Positions 1 through 6,838 of a stretch of 12,524 bases of DNA are shown piece by piece. The notes below the pieces were generated by a model that saw only the letters and a program-made list of their open reading frames with translations, was not told the origin of the DNA and searched no databases. The position numbers and the translations under genes were made by a program. This stretch comes from Desulfobacteraceae bacterium (GTDB taxonomy: Bacteria > Desulfobacterota > Desulfobacteria > Desulfobacterales > JAUWMJ01): positions 1-12,524 of the forward strand of contig JAUWOH010000055.1 of NCBI GenBank assembly GCA_030612225.1, in the 5' to 3' direction. Positions within the stretch are counted from its first letter, which is position 1. Every line of letters starts with the position of its first letter.

Positions 1-9
1 ACCTCCTTT
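1..9 (-). promoter_or_regulatory. Shine-Dalgarno of a gene beyond the left edge
   Basis: Read on the minus strand the first bases are AAAAGGAGGT, a near-perfect ribosome binding site, 22 nt or more after the glyA stop codon. A further minus-strand gene must therefore begin just outside the window and is probably co-transcribed with glyA. In related genomes glyA is often followed by nrdR or riboflavin/dCMP deaminase genes, but nothing here shows which one it is. Confidence 0.7.
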
Positions 10-31
10 TCAAACAGACCCAAATTGGGAT

Positions 32-1291
32 TCAAAAATCATACTCCTCATAAAGCGGAAAAGCCCTGCAAAGCTCACTTACTTTTTCCCTGGCTTTTTC
101 AACTAACCTCTCATCACCAGGTTTTTTTAGGATATCAACAATAAGCCCGGCTATAATTTCCATTTCCGGTTTTTTCATGCCTCTTGTGGTGATGGCAGGG
201 GTACCTATGCGAATACCGCTGGTTATATGCGGACTTAGTTTTTCAAACGGTATTGAGTTTTTATTAACAGTTATACCTGCTATCTCCAGAACAGCCGCAG
301 CATCTTTCCCGGTAATATCCAGATTTCTTAGATCCAGAAGTATCATATGGTTGTCAGTACCGCCTGAAACGAGGTTGATACCATTTTCCAGCATATATTC
401 TGCAAGGGTCTTTGCATTTTTTACAACATCATTCTGGTACTGTACAAATGCTTCGCTGAAAGCTTCCTTGAATGCCAGCGCCTTAGCTGCAATTACATGC
501 ATGAACGGTCCGCCCTGCATCCCTGGAAATATTTCACTGTTAAGGCGTTTGCTGTAATCCGAGCGAGCTAAAATTAACCCTCCTCTCGGCCCTCTTAAAG
601 TTTTGTGTGTAGTTGAGGAAACAACATCCGCAAAAGGTATTGGAGACGGGTGAACGCCCGCCGCAACCAAACCGGCAATGTGAGCCATATCAACCATTAA
701 ATATGCGCCTGCCTGCTTTGCAATTTGAGAAAATTTTTCATAATCTATGATACGCGGATAAGCGCTGGCACCGGCAACAATCATCTTAGGTTTATGCTTG
801 TCCGCCAGTCGTGCAACTTCTTCGTAATCAATAAACCCTGTATCTTTTTTTATCCCATAATGAATAAAATTAAATAATTTACCTGAAAAGCTTACAGGAC
901 TCCCATGTGTGAGATGTCCTCCATGTGATAGATTCATACCAAGTACTGTATCACCTGGTTTTAAAAATGCAAAATAGATGGCCATATTAGCCTGCGAGCC
1001 TGAATGGGGCTGCACATTTGCATACTCTGCACTAAAAAGCTTTTTGGCGCGGTCTATGGCCAATTTTTCAGCAACATCTACAAATTCGCACCCGCCATAA
1101 TAGCGCTTGTCAGGGTATCCTTCAGCATACTTATTTGTAAGTATGCTTCCCTGGATTTCCATAACTGCTGGACTTGTAATATTTTCAGAAGCAATGAGCT
1201 CCAGTGTGTCTTTTTGTCTTTCAAATTCTTTAGTAATACTTGCGGCAATATCAGGATCTATTTTTTCAACATATTTTAGTCGCAAAATCAT
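32..1291 (-). CDS. glyA: Serine hydroxymethyltransferase
   Basis: A cytosolic PLP enzyme that converts serine and tetrahydrofolate to glycine and 5,10-methylene-THF, the main one-carbon source. The protein has 419 residues, the usual bacterial length. Visible family motifs are ELIASEN near residue 31, the YAEGYPDKRYYGG substrate/folate segment (55-67), HSGSQAN (96-102), D201 and H204 of the cofactor site, and the PLP lysine K230 in STTHKTLRGPRGG. The start is uncertain. The ATG at 1291 lies directly against an AGAGGA ribosome site with almost no spacing, whereas TTG at codon 3 (1285) sits 6 nt after it, so the real N-terminus may be two residues shorter. It lies 42 nt after rpiB on the same strand, so the two are probably co-transcribed. 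Nothing is missing from the fold. Confidence 0.97.
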   Translation of the reverse strand: MILRLKYVEKIDPDIAASITKEFERQKDTLELIASENITSPAVMEIQGSILTNKYAEGYPDKRYYGGCEFVDVAEKLAIDRAKKLFSAEYANVQPHSGSQANMAIYFAFLKPGDTVLGMNLSHGGHLTHGSPVSFSGKLFNFIHYGIKKDTGFIDYEEVARLADKHKPKMIVAGASAYPRIIDYEKFSQIAKQAGAYLMVDMAHIAGLVAAGVHPSPIPFADVVSSTTHKTLRGPRGGLILARSDYSKRLNSEIFPGMQGGPFMHVIAAKALAFKEAFSEAFVQYQNDVVKNAKTLAEYMLENGINLVSGGTDNHMILLDLRNLDITGKDAAAVLEIAGITVNKNSIPFEKLSPHITSGIRIGTPAITTRGMKKPEMEIIAGLIVDILKKPGDERLVEKAREKVSELCRAFPLYEEYDF

Positions 1292-1333
1292 TCCTCTTTA
1301 TCTTTTATTATTAACGGTCTCTAACGTCATTAA

Positions 1334-1786
1334 TCAGGAATCAATTGTGTCAAATTTTTTTAATCTTGCCTGATGCCTTCCGCCATCAAAAGGAGTTTCA
1401 AGCCAAACCCTTACTATTTCAAGAGCAAGCGTCTCACCAGTCATTCGTCCGCCCATTACAAGTATGTTAGAATCGTTATGACGCCGACTCATTTCTGCAG
1501 AAAAGGGTTCTGTGCAAAGTGCAGCCCTGACATGAGAAAATTTGTTTGCGACCATTGACATACCGATTCCTGTCCCGCAAATGAGTATGCCCCGCTTGAA
1601 ATTTCCATTTGAAACCATTGATGCGACCTTTTTGCCAAAATCAGGGTAATCAACAGACTTTTCACTGTTAGTCCCAACATCTTCAACGTCTATTCCTTTG
1701 CCGATAAGATAATCTTTGACCTTTTCTTTTAATGGATATGCAGCGTGGTCACAGCCTATAATGATCGGTGTATTGCTATCATTCAT
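1334..1786 (-). CDS. rpiB: Ribose-5-phosphate isomerase B (RpiB/LacAB family)
   Basis: Interconverts ribose-5-phosphate and ribulose-5-phosphate in the non-oxidative pentose phosphate pathway, in the cytoplasm. From the ATG at 1786 the product has 150 residues, normal for the family. It shows the N-terminal GCDHAA phosphosugar motif (11-16), the catalytic cysteine C70 in the CGTGIG loop, H103 in the RRHND segment and the C-terminal FDGGRHQARL signature. The open frame continues upstream to 1840, but I chose 1786 because it has a GGAG site 8 nt before it, matches the family N-terminus, and the longer reading would run into a strong intrinsic terminator at 1826-1848. It follows fabF in gene order, as in several deltaproteobacteria, yet is separated from it by about 550 nt and that terminator. 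Confidence 0.95.
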   Translation of the reverse strand: MNDSNTPIIIGCDHAAYPLKEKVKDYLIGKGIDVEDVGTNSEKSVDYPDFGKKVASMVSNGNFKRGILICGTGIGMSMVANKFSHVRAALCTEPFSAEMSRRHNDSNILVMGGRMTGETLALEIVRVWLETPFDGGRHQARLKKFDTIDS

Positions 1787-1825
1787 TCTATAATCTCCAG
1801 CTTGAATTTTCATGCAAAATGCAGG

Positions 1826-1848
1826 TAAAAAGCGTGGCAAACCACGCT
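1826..1848 (-). terminator. Intrinsic terminator in front of rpiB
   Basis: On the minus strand AGCGTGG-TTTG-CCACGCT forms a perfect 7-bp stem with a 4-nt loop, followed at once by TTTTT. It lies about 490 nt after the fabF stop and only 40 nt before the rpiB ATG. It could end the fab transcript or act as a leader attenuator for rpiB-glyA. The 40 nt that remain before rpiB hold no convincing separate promoter with room for a transcription start. Confidence 0.8.
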
Positions 1849-2334
1849 CGGAAAAAGAAGCTTTTCAGAATTTTTACAAAACCATTAATATTATATGAAT
1901 AAATTATAAAACCGCAAGTAAAAAACTTTTTTTTATAAACAGCATACATCGTTGAGTAGTTGAGACCTTGAGTGGTTAAGTAGGATAGTAATTATTATCA
2001 TTTCAAAATGTTATACCTTTTCAAATACCGAATGTCCAACTTTCAAGCAAATAATGGATATGATCATTATAACAACGACTTAACAACTCAACTACTTAAC
2101 CACTTAACGAGATCTGAACAGAAAAGAATTGGACCGGATATTTAAAAATCGTGGTTTCAGTGATGTATAAAGAAATGGAGAAACTCAGGTATTCAGGTTG
2201 AAGACTGAAGGGGTCAAAAAAGCACAATTGCCGTACTTTGGCGGAAACGTCTGATTCCTTGCACCAAGCATGGCTTCAAAATATTCTTTTTCCTAACAGT
2301 CTTCAGTCTATCCACCTAAGTAGGTACAATAAAA
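1841..2334. other. Repeat-rich gap between fabF and rpiB
   Basis: This stretch of about 490 nt holds no gene I can support. It contains the head-to-head octamer repeat array (1950-2110), a 9-bp inverted pair AGACTGAAG/CTTCAGTCT (2202-2210 and 2301-2309) built on a 7-bp GACTGAA-like unit, a small palindrome ACCTAAGTAGGT near 2313-2324 just after the fabF stop, and a 33-codon minus-strand open frame (about 2185-2300) of uncertain status. The rest is AT-rich. Confidence 0.6.
1950..2110. repeat. Head-to-head octamer repeat, copy A (large hairpin)
   Basis: The left arm is four 8-bp units, TTGAGTAG, TTGAGACC, TTGAGTGG and TTAAGTAG (1952-1983). The right arm is four units on the opposite strand (2076-2107), reading TTAAGTGG, TTAAGTAG, TTGAGTTG and TTAAGTCG on the minus strand. 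Both arms begin with TCGTTRAG at their outer ends and their similarity extends inward into AT-rich flanks, giving imperfect arms of about 50 bp around a loop of roughly 60 nt. Related copies lie at 3623-3693 and 9754-9779. Confidence 0.85.
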
Positions 2335-3579
2335 CTACTTATTATCGTACGCCTTCATTATGAGTGATGCGTTTGTCCCGCCAAAACCGAAAGAATTTGT
2401 CATGGCAATCTTAACATTTTTTTTACGGGCCACATTCGGTACATAATCAAGATCGCATTCTTCGGCAGGATTCTCATGATTTATCGTCGGGGGAATAACT
2501 CCTTCATGAATCGTCAGAGCTGTGAAAACCGTTTCAATTCCGCCTGCACCGCCAAGCAGGTGACCTGTCATAGATTTGGTAGAACTTATGGGAATTGAAT
2601 ATGCTTTATCTTTGAACACAGACTTGACCGCCCTTGTTTCATATAAATCATTAAGCTGAGTTGAAGTACCATGTGCATTTATATAATCAACCTCACCGTA
2701 TGGAATTTCGGCGTCATCAATGGCCGCTTGCATGCATCTTATCATTCCATCACCATCCGGAGAAGGAGATGTCATATGATAACCGTCCCCGGTCATTCCG
2801 AATCCGGTTATTTCCGCATAGATATGCGCCCCTCTCTCAAGTGCATTTTCAAGGGCTTCAAGAATAAGAATACCACTCCCTTCGCCCACAATAAAACCAT
2901 CGCGATCCCGGTCAAAAGGTCGCGATGCTTTTTCAGGAGCATCATTGCGGGTGGAAAGCGCTTTCATAGCATTAAACCCGGCAATGCATGTGGAAGTAAC
3001 AACCGCTTCAACGCCCCCGGTTATCATGGCATCTGCAGCGCCTCTTTGGATTATCTTGAATGAATTGCCGACAGCATGCGCTCCTGCGGCACATGCTGTA
3101 GCAATGGAAGAATTTGGGCCCTTTGCCCCCAAATGGATTGATATCATTCCTGGAGCCATATTCCCTATCATCATGGGAATAAAAAAGGGAGACACTCTCT
3201 TGGGGCCCCGTTTGTCAATGGATACAATGGTTCGTTCCATAATACCGAGACCTCCAAGCCCACATCCGGTAATAACACCAACTCTATCTCCATTGGAACT
3301 GTCAATCTTCAGCCCGGAATCTTCTACCGCCATACGAGCTGTTGCAATAGCATAAGCAATAAAGGGCTCAGTGCGTTTTGCCTCTTTCGTTGGAAGAAAA
3401 TCTTCGGGATGAAAATTTTTTACTTCACCGGCAATTTTTGTTTTATAATTGGTGGTATCGAACCTGGTTATCTCACCAATCCCAGATTTGCCGGAGCAAA
3501 GCCCCTCCCATGTTTCACTTACACCTATCCCTAGAGGCGTTATAAGCCCTACTCCTGTAATTACAACCCGCCTGCACAA
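2335..3579 (-). CDS. fabF: Beta-ketoacyl-ACP synthase II
   Basis: Condenses malonyl-ACP with a growing acyl-ACP in type II fatty-acid synthesis, in the cytoplasm. The 414-residue thiolase-fold protein has the complete KAS triad: nucleophile C163 in TACAAGAHA, H303 in NAHGTST and H340 in KSMTGHLLGGAGG, with K335. The residue numbers are the same as in the E. coli enzyme. Other family segments are FNAMKALSTRND (202-213), RPFDRDRDGF (220-229) and the C-terminal NSFGFGGTNA. The start codon is TTG at 3579. A perfect AAGGAGG ends 4 nt before it, and the resulting N-terminus (CRRVVITGVGLITPLG after the initiator) aligns with the family. It lies 281 nt after acpP, an unusually long gap for this pair, filled with repeats. 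Confidence 0.97.
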   Translation of the reverse strand: MCRRVVITGVGLITPLGIGVSETWEGLCSGKSGIGEITRFDTTNYKTKIAGEVKNFHPEDFLPTKEAKRTEPFIAYAIATARMAVEDSGLKIDSSNGDRVGVITGCGLGGLGIMERTIVSIDKRGPKRVSPFFIPMMIGNMAPGMISIHLGAKGPNSSIATACAAGAHAVGNSFKIIQRGAADAMITGGVEAVVTSTCIAGFNAMKALSTRNDAPEKASRPFDRDRDGFIVGEGSGILILEALENALERGAHIYAEITGFGMTGDGYHMTSPSPDGDGMIRCMQAAIDDAEIPYGEVDYINAHGTSTQLNDLYETRAVKSVFKDKAYSIPISSTKSMTGHLLGGAGGIETVFTALTIHEGVIPPTINHENPAEECDLDYVPNVARKKNVKIAMTNSFGFGGTNASLIMKAYDNK

Positions 3580-3593
3580 ATATCCTCCTTATT
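3580..3593 (-). promoter_or_regulatory. Ribosome binding site fixing the TTG start of fabF
   Basis: The minus strand reads AAGGAGG, then ATAT, then TTG. No ATG or GTG is available at this position, so the full-strength site with short spacing supports initiation at TTG. Confidence 0.75.
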
Positions 3594-3622
3594 AACTGAA
3601 AAATAATTACGATTTCAGATAT

Positions 3623-3693
3623 CGTTAAGTGGTATATCGGTTGAGTAGTCCCGCTATGGATGGATTAATATTATCAACTCAACTACTCAACCA
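3623..3693. repeat. Head-to-head octamer repeat, copy B
   Basis: Left units are TTAAGTGG (3625-3632), a degenerate TATATCGG, and TTGAGTAG (3641-3648). On the opposite strand TTGAGTAG (3690-3683) and TTGAGTTG (3682-3675) follow, with GG/CC outside. The facing TTGAGTAG units can pair as a hairpin with a loop of about 26-34 nt. The outer left edge again reads ATCGTTAAG, as in copy A. Confidence 0.8.
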
Positions 3694-3799
3694 TTGATGC
3701 ATTTGTAAAAAGTCGAATTCATCAGGTTTTAGTCCCGCCTGAACCGGGATTATGTTTTAGGTTAATGATATTACCTGTTTTAAAAGAGACTTAAAACGA

Positions 3800-3832
3800 C
3801 TCGTAAAAAGTAATTTTTTGACTTTGTGCGAG
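3800..3832. repeat. Imperfect hairpin downstream of acpP
   Basis: CTCGTAAAAAGT (3800-3811) faces ACTTTGTGCGAG (3821-3832) across a 9-nt T-rich loop, with 10 of 12 positions paired. A second copy of its GTAAAAAGT core lies at 3705-3713. On the minus strand it comes 29 nt after the acpP stop. There is no clear terminal T-run, so I call it an inverted repeat rather than a terminator, though it could stall or protect the acpP transcript end. Confidence 0.6.
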
Positions 3833-3860
3833 ACCATCAACCATTTGACAATGTCTGGAT

Positions 3861-4091
3861 TTATGACTGTGCTTTTATGTAATCAATGGCATCTTTGACC
3901 GTTAGAATTTTTTCTGCATCTTCATCAGAAATATCCGTATCGAATTCTTCTTCCATTGACATAATAAGCTCCACAAGATCGAGTGAGTCTGCACCCAGAT
4001 CATCCACAAAAGATGCTTCCGGCACAATCTCTTCCATACTAACACTCAACTTTTCTGCAATAATCTTTTTCATTTTATCTTCAACAGACAT
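3861..4091 (-). CDS. acpP: Acyl carrier protein
   Basis: The small acidic carrier that holds growing acyl chains on a 4'-phosphopantetheine arm during fatty-acid synthesis. It has 76 residues, close to the E. coli length. The attachment serine is S36 in the DDLGADSLDLVEL motif, and the four-helix pattern and strongly acidic composition (EEEFDTDISDEDAEK) fit the family. The ATG at 4091 has AAAAGGAGG 8 nt upstream, a strong site suited to an abundant protein. It lies 16 nt after fabG, certainly in the same transcript. The following 281 nt before fabF carry hairpins that could let acpP be expressed above its downstream neighbour. That last point is inference. Confidence 0.98.
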   Translation of the reverse strand: MSVEDKMKKIIAEKLSVSMEEIVPEASFVDDLGADSLDLVELIMSMEEEFDTDISDEDAEKILTVKDAIDYIKAQS

Positions 4092-4107
4092 CTAACTTTC
4101 CTCCTTT

Positions 4108-4872
4108 TCATATATACATGCCACCACTGACATGAATTACCTGTCCTGTAATATAGGACGCTTTTTCCGAGGCCAGGAAAGCAATAACGGATGCTATATC
4201 CTCAGGTTTTCCGGCCCGCCCAAGTGGAATCTGGCTAAGCATTGCTTTTTTTACATCATCAGGAAGGGACTCAGTCATATCCGTTTCAATAAATCCCGGC
4301 GCTATCGCATTGACCGTGACATTCCTGGATGCCAATTCTTTTGCTGCTGTCTTGGTAAGCCCTATTATTCCGGCTTTTGAAGCCACGTAATTAGCCTGTC
4401 CCGCGTTGCCGGTCACGCCGACAATCGAAGCCAGGTTGATAATACGCCCAAAACGCTGTTTCATCATGGCCCTTGCGGCAATTTTTATGCAGCGGAATGC
4501 TCCCTTTAAATTTATATCCATAACTGCATCCCAGTCGCTTTCCTTCATCCGTACCAGAAATCCGTCTTTCGTTATGCCGGCGTTGTTCACAAGAACATCT
4601 ATCCGGCCTGTTTCATCAATTACTTTTTTAAAAAAATCGATGATCTCTTCTTGCGAAGCCACATTTACGCTTAAACCTTTAGCCGATCCGCCGGCATCGG
4701 CAACAAGTTTTTCTGTTTCATCGGCCGCAGCCTTTTCAGCATCAGGATCAACCGGTGAAAAATAATTAAAATAGATACGTGTATCCGGTCCTGCAAATGA
4801 AAGGCAAATTGCTCTTCCGATGCCCCTTGATCCTCCTGTTACCACAACCGTACGCTTGTCATCATCTTGCAT
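4108..4872 (-). CDS. fabG: 3-oxoacyl-ACP reductase
   Basis: NADPH-dependent reduction of beta-ketoacyl-ACP to 3-hydroxyacyl-ACP, the first reductive step of fatty-acid elongation. It is a 254-residue short-chain dehydrogenase with the cofactor motif TGGSRGIG (12-19), NNAG (96-99), and the catalytic tetrad N121, S149, Y162 and K166 (YVASK). The C-terminal ITGQVIHVSGG (241-251) is typical of FabG. It is about 10 residues longer than E. coli FabG because of an insertion around residues 38-52 (NYFSPVDPDAEKAAADE) after the second strand. Whether this changes NADPH/NADH preference cannot be told. The ATG at 4872 has AGAGG 5 nt before it. It starts 2 nt after the acyl-CoA dehydrogenase stop codon, which implies translational coupling, and lies directly before acpP, which supports FabG over other SDRs. 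Confidence 0.95.
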   Translation of the reverse strand: MQDDDKRTVVVTGGSRGIGRAICLSFAGPDTRIYFNYFSPVDPDAEKAAADETEKLVADAGGSAKGLSVNVASQEEIIDFFKKVIDETGRIDVLVNNAGITKDGFLVRMKESDWDAVMDINLKGAFRCIKIAARAMMKQRFGRIINLASIVGVTGNAGQANYVASKAGIIGLTKTAAKELASRNVTVNAIAPGFIETDMTESLPDDVKKAMLSQIPLGRAGKPEDIASVIAFLASEKASYITGQVIHVSGGMYI

Positions 4873-4874
4873 AC

Positions 4875-6566
4875 TTACCTCTCAAATAATATATCTGCAA
4901 CTTTGTCCATGTCTTCAATAATACCCTGATAACTGTTAAGCAGCTGGTAATAAGAAATTTTCTCCAAAAAGGCGGAAACAGTATTTGCATCGAACAGTCC
5001 TGATCCGCTAACAATTTTAAGAATATTTTGAGCAACAAGCTGCGAAACTTCATTTGCAAATATTCTTGACATGGCTTTGAGTTTTTCTGCTTCCGACGTA
5101 CCCGCTTTTTCCGCCATACCTGCTCTGCGAGCCAGACTTGCTCCGACCTCTACATGTGTCATCATATCAGCCAGGGAAAACATGATATACTGTTTCCGGG
5201 TCATTTTGTTTTCATGTACCAGCTTGATTGTATCATTTAAGACACCGGCAGCTATTGAATAAAAACTGCATCCCAGGTCATTTAAAGTTTCGTTCAGCTC
5301 TTTCATTTCAGAGCTGATTTCTTTGTAAAACATCCCTTTTGATTTTATAGTCGTTCTCCAGCGGAATATGCTGATAATACTCTGCTGGATTTCACTGGTT
5401 CCTTCATAAATACAGGCTATTTTTACATCCCTTTTGATTTTTTCTACCTCAAATTCATTAATATACCCGTACCCGCCCAGTGCCTGAATTGCATCATCTG
5501 CAGTCTTATTTGAAGCCTCTGTAGCATAATATTTCGCAATAGAACCTTCGACCTGTAGATCATTTTCTCCACTATCCAGTCTGGTTGCAATTTCTTCAAT
5601 ATAGGAAGCCGCTGCTTCAAGCCTCACAGCATTCGGCACGACCAGCTTATGTGTATAACCCTGTTTTTCCGATAAAGCAGAACCGGAGACAACCCTTTGT
5701 TTTGCATAGGGAATAACAATATCCAGCGCCGCCTCTCCTGGGCCTAATCCCATTGCTGCCACCATGAGCCGTGTATAGCCAAAAACCTTGTTTGCCTGCT
5801 TTAACCCTTTACCCGGCACACCGCCAATGAGGTTTTCAATGGGAACAAAAACGTCCGTGAAAGTAAGCGGGGATGTCTGTGATGACCTTATTCCGTGTTT
5901 TTCTTCACTCTTGCCGGCAGAAAAACCTTCTGTACCCTTTTCAACGACAAAAAAGGTGAGTCCTTCCGGGGTCTTTGCAAGGAGTGTAATGAAATCAGCA
6001 GCTCCTCCTGTGGAAATAAACTGCTTTGTTCCGTTTATTTTGTATCCGATAATTTCACCAGAATCGTTTAATACAGGATCAGCTTTGGTCTTTATCCCGG
6101 CTACATCGCTGCCGGCGGCAGGCTCCGTTACAGCATAAGCTACCAGGCAATCTCCCTGGGCAATGGCGCCAAGCCACTTTTGTTTCTGTTCTTCAGTCCC
6201 ACCGACCAGCAAAGGGTCTGCACCCAGTTGAATAGCAAAAAAAGCGGTCGTAATTCCTAAGCAGATCTTGGACATTTCACGGGTAACTGCAAAACAATCC
6301 CGGGTGCCGCCTCCCATTCCTCCATAAGCTTCCGGAATCATCAAGAGCTGCAAACCAATCTCCGGGCCTAGCATCTCCCGGATTACATCTTCAGGGAATA
6401 TTTCCTTCCTGTCAAACTCAAGAATCCTTTCTTTGGTAAGCAACCGCTTCCTGAGCTGTCCGACAGTATCTAGAACCATTTGTCTTGATTCAAGATCAAG
6501 GCCATTAAGAGCTGTTTGGGTACTATTGGAAGATGAAGACATCTGTATCTTTCCTTTCCATGTCAT
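4875..6566 (-). CDS. Acyl-CoA dehydrogenase with C-terminal helical extension
   Basis: A predicted FAD flavoenzyme that forms a 2,3-double bond in an acyl thioester and passes electrons to an ETF-like acceptor. Core features are YAVTEPAAGSD (144-154), GTKQFISTGG (179-188), IQALGGYGY (360-368) and IYEGTSEIQ (386-394), whose E388 is at the catalytic-base position of medium-chain enzymes. The canonical fold ends near residue 405. A further 160 residues (406-563), predicted helical, form an extra C-terminal domain as in the very-long-chain/ACAD9-like subgroup, so the length is far above the usual 380. The ATG at 6566 is 2 nt after the rpmF stop. A second ATG at 6542 (residue 9) has AAAGGA 9 nt before it and is a good alternative. 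It lies inside a tightly packed rpmF-fabG-acpP transcript, where plsX-fabH-fabD would be expected. The substrate is unknown. Confidence 0.93.
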   Translation of the reverse strand: MTWKGKIQMSSSSNSTQTALNGLDLESRQMVLDTVGQLRKRLLTKERILEFDRKEIFPEDVIREMLGPEIGLQLLMIPEAYGGMGGGTRDCFAVTREMSKICLGITTAFFAIQLGADPLLVGGTEEQKQKWLGAIAQGDCLVAYAVTEPAAGSDVAGIKTKADPVLNDSGEIIGYKINGTKQFISTGGAADFITLLAKTPEGLTFFVVEKGTEGFSAGKSEEKHGIRSSQTSPLTFTDVFVPIENLIGGVPGKGLKQANKVFGYTRLMVAAMGLGPGEAALDIVIPYAKQRVVSGSALSEKQGYTHKLVVPNAVRLEAAASYIEEIATRLDSGENDLQVEGSIAKYYATEASNKTADDAIQALGGYGYINEFEVEKIKRDVKIACIYEGTSEIQQSIISIFRWRTTIKSKGMFYKEISSEMKELNETLNDLGCSFYSIAAGVLNDTIKLVHENKMTRKQYIMFSLADMMTHVEVGASLARRAGMAEKAGTSEAEKLKAMSRIFANEVSQLVAQNILKIVSGSGLFDANTVSAFLEKISYYQLLNSYQGIIEDMDKVADILFER

Positions 6567-6568
6567 TA

Positions 6569-6748
6569 TTACTCTTCAGTTTCAATCACGCTGCGTCCTC
6601 TGTATGTGCCGCAACTTGGACACGCATGATGGGAAAGAGTGGCTTCCCCGCACTGAGGACATTCAGTAACATTAGGGGCAGCAACTTTTTGATGCGTTCG
6701 CCGTTTGTCTCGTTTTGACTTGGATGTTTTTCGTTTTGGTACAGGCAT
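6569..6748 (-). CDS. rpmF: 50S ribosomal protein L32
   Basis: A structural protein of the large ribosomal subunit. I translated this 59-residue frame by hand. It begins MPVPKRKTSKSKRDKRRTH, the basic N-terminal tail of L32, followed by a zinc ribbon with C30-x2-C33 and C43-x2-C46 and the TYRGRSVI-type end. All four cysteines are present, so this is the zinc-containing form. The ATG at 6748 has AGGAG 7-8 nt upstream. It is the first gene of the fab cluster, and rpmF linked to fatty-acid synthesis genes is a widespread bacterial arrangement. The yceD/DUF177 gene that often precedes rpmF is not present in the 427 nt upstream. Confidence 0.96.
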   Translation of the reverse strand: MPVPKRKTSKSKRDKRRTHQKVAAPNVTECPQCGEATLSHHACPSCGTYRGRSVIETEE

Positions 6749-6805
6749 AAGTAATCTCCTAACTACATAAATTTATTTATAATATTATACAAATCACTAC
6801 TTTTT

Positions 6806-6838
6806 ATTGAAATAGAGGCTTTAGTAATTGAAATAGAG
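6806..6838. repeat. Two 12-bp direct repeats with 21-bp period
   Basis: ATTGAAATAGAG occurs exactly at 6806-6817 and 6827-6838. The 21-bp period is two helical turns, placing both copies on the same DNA face. One copy lies in the spacer of the predicted rpmF promoter and the other just past its -10 element, so they could be operator half-sites. No regulator is identified. Confidence 0.55.

Larger units (their letters stand above)
3580..3860. other. Repeat-filled gap between acpP and fabF
   Basis: This 281-nt non-coding stretch holds, left to right, the octamer repeat copy B (3623-3693), a copy of GTAAAAAGT (3705-3713), a small GC hairpin with TCCCG/CGGGA arms (3733-3749), an AGGTTAAT/ATTACCT inverted pair near 3759-3776, and the 12-bp hairpin at 3800-3832. 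No promoter for fabF was convincingly identified. Confidence 0.6.

Noticed and set aside
177..557. Plus-strand open frames inside glyA, fabF, fabG, the acyl-CoA dehydrogenase and serS
   Set aside because: They are antisense or out-of-frame shadows of confidently identified genes, without ribosome sites or recognisable protein motifs. The span given is one example.
1787..1840. Longer rpiB start at 1840
   Set aside because: It would put the reading frame over the intrinsic terminator, lacks a ribosome site and adds residues not seen in the family. The ATG at 1786 has a GGAG site and the family N-terminus.
1950..2110. CRISPR array
   Set aside because: The repeats are contiguous 8-bp units without spacers, in opposed orientation, and no cas gene is present.
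2313..2324. Palindrome ACCTAAGTAGGT as the fabF terminator
   Set aside because: The stem has 5 bp with a 2-nt loop, too short and tight, and no T-run follows in the direction of fabF transcription.
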